From positions 66,548,031-66,612,030 of the forward strand of contig CM018682.1 of the NCBI GenBank assembly GCA_009363875.1: a stretch of 64,000 nucleotides of DNA. Reading direction: 5' to 3'. Positions 47,576 through 58,135 of this stretch are shown in pieces. Made by a program: the position numbers and the translations under genes. Each line of letters begins with the position of its first letter. Position 1 is the stretch's first letter. The notes under the pieces are model-generated. The model had not been told where the DNA came from. It ran no database searches and saw only the letters and a list, made by a program, of their open reading frames with translations. This DNA is from Mikania micrantha (lineage: Eukaryota > Streptophyta > Magnoliopsida > Asterales > Asteraceae).

Positions 47576-48609
47576 TTAAATAAAATAGATTTTAAGATGA
47601 ATGGCATTCCATGCCCTTGGAAGAGGTTCACCGTTCATAGTAACTAATCTATATGCCCCCTTTCCAGCTTCGGAGTCGATTTTATAAGGTCCTTCCCATT
47701 TTGGGGCAAGCTTACCATTTGTTGGGTAAGTAGTATTCTGGAATGCTTTTCTTAAAACTAAATCTCCTACTTGGAATCTTCTGATCCTTATATTTTTTAT
47801 TGTATGATTTAGCTATCTTTTGCTGATATGCAGCCATTCTAATCTTCGCAATATCCCTGGATTCGTCAATAGTATCTATATCCTGAGATAATACTTTGTT
47901 ATAAGCTTTTATAGTCTGTAAACTTGTTCTTGCAGTAGGGATAATCATCTCAGTTGGGAGTACAGCTTCTGAACCAAACACTAATGAGAATGGGGTTTGA
48001 CCAGTCACATTTTTTGTAGTTGTTCTATCTGCCCATAGGACAAATGGAAGTTCTTCAGCCCATTTTCCTTTCTTTGATCCCAACTTCTTTTCGAGATTGT
48101 TTATGATTATCTTATTGCTAGATTCTACTTGGCCATTAGCCTGAGGATGTACTGGTGTGGAAGTAATCATTTTTATGCCCCATGCTTCACAAAAGTTGGT
48201 AGTTTTTTTGCCAATGAATTGAGATCCATTGTCGCAAGTAATCTCAGCAGGTATCCCGAATCTAGTCAGGATATTTCTTTTTATGAAGGATATTACTTCC
48301 TTTTCTCTAACCTGTACAAAGGCTTCAGCTTCAATCCATTTTGAAAAGTAATCAGTCATGTTAAGCATCAATACTTTTCCTCCTGGTGCTTTTAATTTGT
48401 TTTCCTACAATATCCATTCCCTATTTCATGAATGGCCATGATGAGACTATCGGATGTAAAGGTTCAGCTGGTTGGTGAAGGATATTACTGTGTCTTTGAC
48501 AAGCATCAAATCTTTGGGAATAGGACATTGCATCTTTCCTCATAGTAGGCCAGAAATATCCTGTTCTTAGGATTTTCGAAAGCAATGCTCCGCCCCCAGT
48601 GTGATTTCC
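47576..48609 (-). pseudogene. RT-E integrase, second part, and pol end
   Basis: Continues from 62277. HTGGGALLSKILRTGYFWPT and DACQRH complete the zinc-binding region. The core has MTDYFSKWIEAEA, ITCDNGSQFIG and HPQANGQVESSNK, so the Asp-Asp-Glu residues are kept. A C-terminal part follows (RLVTMNGEPLPRAWNAIHLK, stop TAA at 47576-47578), typical of Tat pol ends. Breaks: a stop at 48421-48423, a frame change near 48400 and another near 47715. Would have catalysed insertion of element DNA. Confidence 0.85.
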
Positions 48610-50439
48610 TGTAACACCCCCCGCGCCGTGTGCGGAATCCACGGCGAGGTGACGATCGATGGTTGAATCGTGCACAAATATTGAATAAGAACAACCACAA
48701 TGCATTACTAAATTTTCATAGATATTAGATCATTGTTTAGTTACAGACAATCTATCTATCTTCCCAAAAGAATGACAACTACAGACCAAAAAATATTGTT
48801 TACAAAATAAGACTCAGACAAGACAATTAAACAATTAGGATTAAATGACTTTCTAATCCATCCTAGCTTGTTTCTTCATCTTGTTCTATCTTAATACGGT
48901 CTCTTTAGTTGTCCTTTAGAATGTCTTAAACCTGATTACCTGAAACACGTGAAAAGTAACTGTCAACTACAAAAGTAGTTGGTGAGAACAATAGGTTTAA
49001 CATTTGTAAACATGAATATGCATTGTAAGGCATATGTATAAAGCAGTAATTGAAAATACATGGATGGTTGCAACCCAAACTAACATCAAGTAAAAATAAT
49101 GTGTGCAAACAGTCAACAGACTGTTTACTAGAAAAGCCAACATATAATCAAGTCCCAAACTACGTTTGGAGTTAGAAAATTAGTCAACAAACTCATTCAA
49201 CACGAGTCGTACTAACGAATTTACTCAGAAGACAACTCTGTGTTGACGTAACCCGGTCACTACGACTTATGCTGGTAAACTTAATTAACAGCAATTTCAT
49301 ATTACCGTAATGCAACCAATTCTGCAGTTAGTTTTTAAAACAAATTTAAAAGCTAACTCCATATTGGTATGTCCAAATGTGTCCCGCTTTCCCTTGTTGT
49401 GATCACCCAGTACTAACGCTATAAGAATAAGAATATGTGTCTTGATGTGTGTATAAGTTTGTTCACAACGATGAACACCATGCTTTTGAATACTTTGATT
49501 TGAAACCTTTGGTTGAATGCCTCATCTGTTTACCATGGTTTGAAAACCTTGCTTGAATATGATGAATTGAAAACCTTTGATTGAATATCACCATGAAAAC
49601 CATTGATTGAAAACCTTGTATTGAAGCCCTTGATTTAACACTGAGAATAGTGTCCTTGTATAATAACAAGGTTTATAAAATATTATCTTGTCAAAAGCAC
49701 AATTTATAGTAAAAGAGTTTATAAAACTCATTCTTTAAAAGAGTTTAACATTTATAAAACCATTTTTGTCAAACAGGTATAAAACAGTTTAGAGAACCTT
49801 TTTATAAAGCCTTTTAGTAGAAAATGTTTAACAGTTGATAAAACCTTTAAAACAATTTGTAAATCCTTTAATACCTCCTTAAAGTTGTAATTAAATCCTG
49901 TAATAGTTGAAATACAGTGTATATCCTGTTTATGAAATATGATTACATAGAGTATGTTTGATCACGTGTTCCACCCCAAAACAGTTGTAAAACAGTAAAA
50001 AAGGGCTAAAGTTCTCACCTGACAGCAGTAGACTCTGAACCATAATAAGTAGCAAGTAGCAAACAACAAGACTTCTAACTGGTTCCTATATCATTGTAAT
50101 CATACATAGAATATAAGATTTATGATGTTGTATTACTTGCTTAAGTGTTTGAATTGGGTTAGTTTGATTCGGTATATCATTGATTGCCACTTGATTTATG
50201 AAAAGTGTATGCAGGTGTTAATCCTAGTTTGGTCATCGCCTCGTGTATCGATCATCATTCGGCCCAATTCAATTGAAGTGAGATTTATTACGCCTAATCA
50301 CCTTAGTTGTCATTATTCGTTTTAACTTTCCGAGATTAGTTACACTCAAACTTGCCATCTTTGTAGTAGAGGTTAAGAATTTACATACACTTGCTTGCAT
50401 GTTATTACTTGATTTGATTTTATATGCTAGTTTGCACAT

Positions 50440-50760
50440 CAAATCAATTGGGCCGAACGTTCAACGGACTAGATTTTTCACTTGGGCCGAATGGAATACT
50501 TGGGCCATTAGTGTGTCAGGGCCAAATAGATACTATTGGGTCGAACATATGTATTTGGGCCAATTGGTTTGTATGGTTAGATATTGGGCCAACTCCAAAT
50601 CCTTGGGCCAAATTAGGCTCATTGGGCCAAAAGTTTAATCGATATGGATCGGCAATTGAACTAAACGTGGGTATTGGGCCTGAATCATCCTTGTTGGGCC
50701 GAATGAGTGGGTGTGGTTGTGCATGTGGCCGTTTGGTTTAAACATGGGCCAATCCCATTG
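50440..50760 (+). promoter_or_regulatory. Cluster of TGGGCC (site II / TCP-type) motifs in RT-F LTR
   Basis: About ten TGGGCC words in ~320 bp, mostly as TTGGGCC. The same cluster is in the other LTR at 60495-60810. Site II TGGGCY motifs are known targets of TCP factors; binding here is inferred. Confidence 0.5.
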
Positions 50761-50784
50761 AGATGCCGCCGAGATTCAAACCAG

Positions 50785-51130
50785 CGAACCTATATGGAAG
50801 GTTCGTCCAACCTAGCTCGCCATCAAGGTTCGCTTCCTAACAAGGTTCGACCATGTTGAGCGTCATGGGGGGTTCGGCATGCCATGCAGGTTCGCCGCAT
50901 GTACGGTACGGTGGTCCTTGGTTCGTGGGTGATAGCTCAGACCAAGGTTCGCCAGAAATGTTGAGCATAGGTTCGACTCCTTCCCGTCCAACATAGGTTC
51001 ATGGCTTGAGGAGGTTCGTTTGAGCCATCATGGGTTTGTTGACATAAGATAGGTTCGCGAGATCTGCAAGAAGGTTCGGCAGTAGGTGGACGAACCCTAG
51101 GGTTCCGGTGGTTACAGGTTCGGCTCCCCC
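50785..51130 (+). repeat. GGTTCG motif cluster in RT-F LTR
   Basis: About 14 GGTTCG or CGAACC words, often AAGGTTCG or ATAGGTTCG, with irregular spacing of 15-40 bp. Repeated in the other LTR at 60830-61170. Confidence 0.75.
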
Positions 51131-52221
51131 ACGACCTGCACCTTCAATCATCCTCATTTCCATCTTGCTTACCTGTTCTAAACCTGAGCATCATAACACA
51201 AGTGATTCCCGAAGAATAGAGATCGTGGTGATGGTCTAGAACCGGCTAAGACTTGGTTGAACAAACACACACAAAAACCCTATTTTTCAGAATTTTCATG
51301 GCTTCGTACGTCGAATTAGGTTGGTGAAAACTTCAGATCCTTTGTACTTCCCTATAGAGGATGTCAAGAGCTTCACGTAGGTTCAAGAATCACCCATTTT
51401 CGTGGAGAAACGAAGGAGATATGAAGATTTTAGTGAAGTTTTTCTAGTGAGAGAGTGGAAGAACGAAAATTCTAGAGAGGGAGAGGTATGAGGACTGCAT
51501 TAAATGAAGAAGATGAAGGAATTAAGGGCTTTTATGCCCCGGGTGGTTCCCCGCATGTTCGGTCTCGCTCGGTGTCGGTTTCGCATATTTTTACGTACGC
51601 GTCGTCACGATTTCTTAAATTGAATATTTTAGATTGTTAAATAGATTTCTCGAATTATTCGTAATGTGTTTCAAAATTGTAAAACGAAATATTTTCCTTA
51701 CGTTTATTTGTACGTTCGAAATCCGACTGTTAAACGACTACAAGGACGTGTATACCCATAATTGCGTACGTTTGTCAGTCGTATTATTTATTTATTGTCG
51801 TTTACTCGTAATTACAAATTCGACATTCGTATATTTATGGATCGTCACCCATAACCACACTCAGTCTCGCTTACATATTACGATTTTGTTTAAATAATTC
51901 GTTTGTCATACTATTCGTCACAACACTACACACTAACATTATTCCATTATACCGAATGCAGTATATGTATAGGGCATACCCAGAGTCCAGCTAACTGCCT
52001 TATCTACGCCAGCCCACCACTGTTTCGATATAATACAATATTGTTCTTGTCTAGCGTAATCGATTGTAAATAAATAATACATACTTGTTCTTAATTACAT
52101 AAAATCCTATAACACACAAACACAAACATGAACACATGAATCACATTGACATACTGAATCAAAACACACATTGTGCTATCACTGTTTATGACTACTATGA
52201 CTTAAATCCACAGATGTTACA

Positions 52222-52230
52222 GTCTCCCCT
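52222..52230 (-). promoter_or_regulatory. RT-F polypurine tract
   Basis: The minus strand reads AGGGGAGAC immediately before the 3' LTR, alike to the tract of RT-A. Confidence 0.75.
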
Positions 52231-52254
52231 AGTTAAGGGAATTTCGTCCCGAAA

Positions 52255-53755
52255 TTAACTAGCCGAAGGTACTGTAAAAAGATGAGGGTACTTAAGATTC
52301 ATCTGGTCTTCACGTTCCCAGGTGAACTCAGCACCACGTTTGCCCTCCCATCGTACCTTTACGATTGGAATACGGCTATGTTTGAGTTTCTTGACTCCAT
52401 AATCCATGATTTCAACCGGACGTTCTATGAATTGCATGTTGTTTTGAATCTACATGTCTTCTAGTGGAATTTGAACATCATGATCCGCCAAGCATTTCTT
52501 AAGATTCTATACATGAAACGTATCGTGAACATTGCTTAGCTCCACCGGAAGTTTGAGTTTGTAGGCTACAGGACCAATCCTTTCCAGGATTTCAAAAGGT
52601 CCAACGTACCTTGGTGCAAGTTTCCCTTTCTTCCCAAATCAGTCAACGCCTTTCCAGGGAGAAACCTTGAGTAAGACTCGGTCACCAACTTGAAACTCAA
52701 GTGGTTTCTGACGTCGATCAACATAACTCTTTTGCCGATCCCTTGCGGCCTTAAGCCTTAATTGAATGATTGTGATCTTGTCTGTTGTTTCTTGAATGAG
52801 TTCAGGTCCTACGACATGTGAATCACCAACCTCGGTCCAACAGACCGGTGATCGGCACTTCCTACCCTATAAAGCTTCGAATGGTGCACATTGAATGCTT
52901 GTATGGTAGTTGTTGTTGTACGAAAACTCGATGAGTGGAAGATGAGTATCCCAACTCCCACCGAATTCAATCACACAAGAACGAAGCATGTCCTCGAGTG
53001 TTTGGATAGTCCTTTTGCTTTGACCATCGGTTTGGGGATGATACGCTGTGCTAAAATTGACACGGGTTCCCAAAGCCTTTTGCAATGTTTGCCAAAAGCG
53101 AGAAGTGAAACGACTATCACGATCAGAAATGATTGATGTTGGAGTACCATGACGAATGATGATTTTGTTGATATACAAGGTGGCTAACTTCTCCATTTTG
53201 TAATCCTCTCGGATTGGGAGAAAATGAGCAGATTTTGTGAGTCTATCGACGATCACCCAAATCGAATCGTAACCTTGCGGAGTTCTCGGCAACTTGGTGA
53301 TGAAATCCATGGAAATTTGATCCCATTTCCATTTAGGAATTTCAGGTTGCTGCAGAAGTCCCGAAGGTTTCTGATGTTCTGCCTTGACTTTGGAACACGT
53401 TAAACATTTCCCCACATACAATGCTATGTCTTTCTTCATTCCCGACCACCAGTAAGATGTCCTCAAGTCTTGGTACATCTTATCGGCTCCTGGATGAACT
53501 GAGTAACGAGACTTATGAGCCTCATCACATATGAGTGTGCACAATTCTTCTGACTTTGGAATCCATATGCGACCGTTGAAGTATAAAACCCCATCATTTC
53601 GAGGTTCTAGTTTACCCTCAACTCCGCAGTCTAAGTCTGCCTTCAGTTGGTTGTCGATCACTACTTGTTGTTGTGCAATACGAATCAGATCTTTCAATTT
53701 TGGTTGTGTGTTGATCTCCATGGCTCTTACCCTAATTGGCTTGACTGGTTCCTTA
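52255..53755 (-). pseudogene. RT-F integrase with chromodomain
   Basis: Zinc-binding DEAHKSRYSVHPGADKMY and KCLTCSKVKAEHQK. Core ISMDFITKLPRTPQG, IWVIVDRLTKSAHFLP, SIISDRDSRFTSRFW and AYHPQTDGQSKRTIQTLEDM. KLAPRYVGPFEILERIGPVA follows, then a chromodomain (IVKVRWEGKRGAEFTWERED, LKYPHLF) ending TAA at 52255-52257. Nonsense codons: TAG at 52867-52869 after FEAL, and further stops near 52640, 52509 and 52450. The catalytic residues are present. Chromodomain integrases target heterochromatin. Confidence 0.92.
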
Positions 53756-55600
53756 CGACTAAGAGCATCCGCCACTACATTGGCTTTACCCGGGTGGTAA
53801 CGAATCTCACAGTCATAATCAGTTAGAAGCTCAACCCAATGCCGTTGTCTCATGTTGAGTTCTTTCTGATTTAGAATGTGTTGCAGACTCTTGTGATCCG
53901 TATAGATGACACATTTAGTACCATAAAGGTAGTGCCTCCATATCTTCAATGCAAAGACCACAGCCCCTAACTCAAGGTCATGAGTAGTATAATTCTTCTC
54001 GTGAACCTTAAGTTGCTTTGAAGCATATGAAATCACCTTGTCCCGTTGCATAAGTAAACAACCGAGTCCAAGGTTTGAAGCATCGCAGTAGACAAGAAAA
54101 TCATCACTGCCTTCTGGAAGACTAAGGATAGGAGAGTTGCATAACTTCTGTTTAAGAAGTTGGAATGCATCTTCTTGTTTCTGCCCCCATATGAAAGCTT
54201 GACTTTTCTGAGTCAGAGTGGTAAGTGGCAAGGCGATCTTTGAAAAGTTCGCGATGAACCTTCTGTAGTAACATGCCAGACCCAGAAATGAACGAATTTC
54301 TGTTGGAGTAGATGGGGTAGTCCAGTTCTTAATCGCTTCATTCTTTGCTGGATCTACGTGTATCCCATCTCTATTTGTAACGTGACCTAAGAAATGAACT
54401 TTCTTTAGCCAAAATTCGCATTTAGAGAATTTGGCGTACAGCTGTTCAGTTCTTAGCATTTCTAAGACCTTCCTCAAATGTTCCTCATGTTCTTGCTCCG
54501 TCTTAGAGTAAATCAGTATATCATCAATGAGGACGATAACAAACTGATCTAAGTATGGCTTGCAGACTCGATTCATCAGGTCCATGAACACTGCCGGTGC
54601 ATTGGTCAGTCCAAATGGCATAACCGCGAACTCGTAGTGTCCATATCGAGTCCTAAAAGCAGTCTTTGGTATACCCTTATCATTTACCCTGAGCTGGTGA
54701 TACCCAGATCGTAGATCAATTTTAGAGAAACAAGTCGCTCCTTGTAATTGATCAAACAGATCATCGATCCTAGGTAGAGGATATCTGTTCTTTACTGTCA
54801 ACTTGTTTAACTCATGATAGTCGATGCACATACGAAATGAACCATTTTTCTTCTTGACAAAAAGAACCAGAGCTCCCTAGGGAGAGAAACTTGGTCTAAT
54901 GAAACCTTTGTCTAGAAGCTCTTGAAGTTGACTAGACAGTTCTTGCATCTCAGAAGGTGCTAATCGGTATGGTGACTTCGCCACTGGGTTTGCTCCAGGG
55001 ACGAGATCGATTCTAAACTCCACTTGCCTGATCGATGGTAGTCCAGGCAAGTCTTCTGGAAATACATCCGGATAGTCTCTGATGACCGGAACGTCTTCAA
55101 CTGTTTTCTTTTCAGGTTTCTTCTCTACCACGTGAGCCAGGAATGCACAGTATTTCTTCTTCAGGTACTTCCTAGCATTGATGCACGACACAATCTTCAA
55201 TCCGCGGTAGGGTTTCTCACCGTAAACTTGCATCATTTCGCCGAACGGTAAGGGAATTCGAATAAGTTTCTCCGAGCATACAATTTCGGCGTGGTTTTTG
55301 GATAACCAATCCATTCCTACTACGACTTCAAAGCTTCCGAGTGTCATAGGAATAAGATCGATGAGGAAAAGATGATCGTTTAATCTTAATTTACAATCAC
55401 GAATTATTGAATTCACTAGTATGGTCTTACCATCCGCTACTTCTACGGTGTACGGAGCAATAAGTATAGATGGTTGTATATTAAACAGGGAAGCAGTATT
55501 AGTAGAGACAAAACTTTTATCGGCACCAGTGTCAAAGATGATAGAATCATAGTGATCATTAATGAGAAATGTACCCGTTACGACCGCCGGCTCCCCGCGT
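53756..55600 (-). pseudogene. RT-F protease, reverse transcriptase and RNase H
   Basis: Protease FDTGADKSFVSTN (about 55515-55535). The protease C-terminal part VVGMDWLSKNHAEIVC. RT: LLDKGFIRPSFSP, then TAG at 54877-54879 in place of the expected Trp, then FRMCIDYHELNKLTVKNRYP, FGLTNAPAVFMDLMNRVC and LIDDILIYSK. The residue before the Asp pair is Leu-Ile rather than Phe-Ile. RNase H: FLVYCDASNLGLGCLLMQ, YTDHKSLQHILNQ, KANVVADALSRK. Apart from the TAG the frame is open over 650 codons. In frame with gag. Confidence 0.93.
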
Positions 55601-56799
55601 GCTTCGGTAGCTCTGATAACAAAAGCACGAGCAGTAGCAGTTGTAGCGGCATTGTTATGTGTCGGGCACTAGTTTTTGAAGTGTCCCTCTGCTCCACAGT
55701 TATAACAGGCCCTTCCACCAGTAGTAGCAGGAATAGCGGTGGTAGTTGTAGCAGCAGCAAGATGAGCTGCTCGACACATTGCTGCCAGATGTCCGAACCG
55801 CCCACACTTGAGACATTTTCTGCATGGGGTAGTGGGTAGGTGATGGTATTGACATTTGGTGCAAAGTGGGTACAGACCAGTATAAGGCTTTCTGGCCGTA
55901 GCAGGTTGTGGCATAGCAGTAACTGGAGTGGCTTGCACAGGTGTAGCTGCAGTCAAAGCTGCATAGTTCCTTATCATCCTCTGTTTTTGCTTCTTCTTCT
56001 TGGGTTGATTCTGTTTAGGCTTCTTGCCTTCATCCGTTTTTGGTCGCTTGTATCCCTTTCGAGTTAGTACACCAGCCTTGACGTACTCTTCAGTAAGAGT
56101 AGCGCCAAGATGAATTGTCGCCTCCAGAGTAGTGGGGTTACTCCCCATAACGGTTCCTCTGATAAACAGGGGTAAGCCTTCAATGTACTTCTCTATCCTG
56201 CGGGATAGAGGAGTAATTAGATGTGGCACCAGAATGCACAACTCATGGAAACGAGTTGTATATTTCGCGTTTTCGCCACTGTCTTGGACCAAATTCCACA
56301 TTTCAACCTCGAGTTTCTTCAGTTCATGGCGTGGACAAAACTGTTCCACAAGTATCTTCTTGAAATCTTCCTACGGTAAGGCCAAAGCAACTTCCCGTCC
56401 TCTGGTGTTCTTTTCCGAATTCCACCAGGTGAGTGCGCCCTTGTGAAAAGAGCTTGAAGCCATCTTAACCTTTAGGTTTTCTGGACATCCCGTGAAGTCA
56501 AGGATGTCCTCAATGCTTTCCAGCCACTGCAGTAGGCTGGTAGCTCCCTCAGTACCAGCGTACTTAGGAGGTTTAGCATCATTGAACTGCTTGAAGGTGA
56601 ATGTAGCAGTTCCGACGTTGTGAGCATTTGAGTGGTTTGCTGAATCACTGGTACTTTCCCGAAGGTTCTGGGTGATATCAGTGACCATACCCGGAATGAC
56701 ATCCTTCATATGTATGGCGATGGCCTGGGCAATCTTGTTGATCTCATCATCATTGCCACTTGTTGAACCCTCACCGTTGGGATTACGTCGAGGAGGCAT
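55601..56799 (-). pseudogene. RT-F gag with zinc knuckles
   Basis: ATG at 56797-56799 (MPPRRNPNGEGSTSGND, a common start of plant gypsy Gag). Capsid-like region: FNDAKPPKYAGTEGATSLLQ, LTWWNSEKN, then VEQFCPRHELKKLEVEMWNL. Lys-rich linker (KKPKQNQPKKKKQKQ). Knuckles CRKCLKCGRFGHLAAMC and CYNCGAEGHFKN. TAG at 56371-56373 (TGG-to-TAG type) and TAG at 55669-55671 within the last knuckle. Would package RNA; not translatable whole. Confidence 0.92.
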
Positions 56800-58115
56800 T
56801 CTACGAATAGAAAGCCACAAGTGGGTCATTAATGAGAAAATATACAATTGAGTTTACATGATAAAGTTAGTAATATACTCATACTACTAATATTATCATT
56901 CAATTGTAATTTGAGCATCACACAAAGTCAGTTAACATAGGATCAGTTAACCTCTTAGCACACTTCTCATATGATTGTGTACAATGTGTCATAAGATTAC
57001 TCATGATCTTTGATTACCTGAATTATGATTGAATATATGGATAAATTATAGTTGAATTATGTGTGCATCTACTAACAATTATTAACATGTAGAACTAAAT
57101 CGTATGTGTGTCCTACATTTTTCTCGTTAACCTATGTTAGTAAGTACTAAGCATGTAGTCACTTAAGACTACACATAGTGATTGTTCACCTATTTGATTC
57201 ACACACAATGGTTGACTCACATATGGTTGATTTACACAATGATTGTTTCACAAAATGATTCTATCTCAAATGGTTGTATTTCATATGTTTGACAAATGTT
57301 CAATGATTCCAGTTGCTTCCGTATTTTCACTTCAAATACGAACGCCGAATTCCCTCTGTCATACTGAAGTTAGTTTATATATAGGGCATAAGTAGGGTCA
57401 AGCTAACTGCCTGCCCAGCCGACATCCCACCACCACTTCAGTATGCCAAAGCTTGGCCGCCGTTTGTATTTGAAGCTAGGATCCCAACTCTTGATTGATT
57501 ATGATTCATAATTGTCTCTTGTCCTATGGATATGATTATGATTGTGTAAACCATGGTTCTTAATTTACTTGAATCAAGAACTTAGGTTTTAGTATTTGTG
57601 TCTTAGGTTAATTAACCTAGGCTCCCAATACTTACAGTATTGAGTATAATGATCTCCTTGTGTAAACTTCAACTAAAGAATGCTGTTACACAGATTCCAA
57701 GGTATGAAGTCCTAATGATGATGAATACATGATAATGATAACATAATGAGAAATTCAGATCAAATATACTAAGAATACAGATCTTTGCCTCTGAAATCCT
57801 TTGATGAACTCCGATTGAGAATTTCAGATCAAGGATACTAAGAATACAGATCCTTGCCTCTGAAATCCTTTATGAATATATGTTGAGAAATTTAGTTCGG
57901 TTTCTAAAATTATAGAATTACGATCCAAATTCCTTGACTCGGTACCTAATCTTAGAAATGTATCCTTAAGATCTTTTAAGCTTAATGTAGGCTTAATGCT
58001 TACTTAAGTTAACTTAGATCCTAAGTATCCTCAAGCCTATAGCACTTAGTCCTATGGGGTAGCTTAGGTGATAGTCTAGGTCATTAATTATTGGGTTTTT
58101 CCTAGTTCTCTACAA
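56800..58115 (-). other. RT-F 5' leader
   Basis: About 1.3 kb between primer site and gag with no long frame. Holds a twofold repeat (57750-57810 and 57824-57870, with AGAATACAGATC and CTCTGAAATCCTTT). A block at 57360-57420 (TATAGGGCATA ... AGCTAACTGCCT) resembles the LTR end at 51962-51997. Confidence 0.65.
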
Positions 58116-58132
58116 CCTTGGCTCTGATACCA
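58116..58132 (-). promoter_or_regulatory. RT-F primer-binding site (tRNA-iMet)
   Basis: The minus strand reads TGGTATCAGAGCCAAGG three bases inside the 5' LTR, matching the complement of the initiator tRNA-Met 3' end. Confidence 0.93.
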
Positions 58133-58135
58133 ACC

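Larger units (their letters stand above)
48610..52221 (-). repeat. 3' LTR of RT-F
   Basis: 3,612 bp. Minus-strand signals: donor-like CAG|GTGAGAAC near 50012-50022, hairpin CAACTAC/GTAGTTG (48964-48970, 48975-48981), acceptor-like TTTCAG|G (48939-48945). Also holds dense TGGGCC and GGTTCG clusters. Confidence 0.93.

Noticed and set aside
50424..50741. 105-codon frame in both RT-F LTRs (also 60474-60791)
   Set aside because: Its Trp/Gly/Pro-rich content comes from the TGGGCC motif cluster; no domain. Kept as a motif cluster instead.
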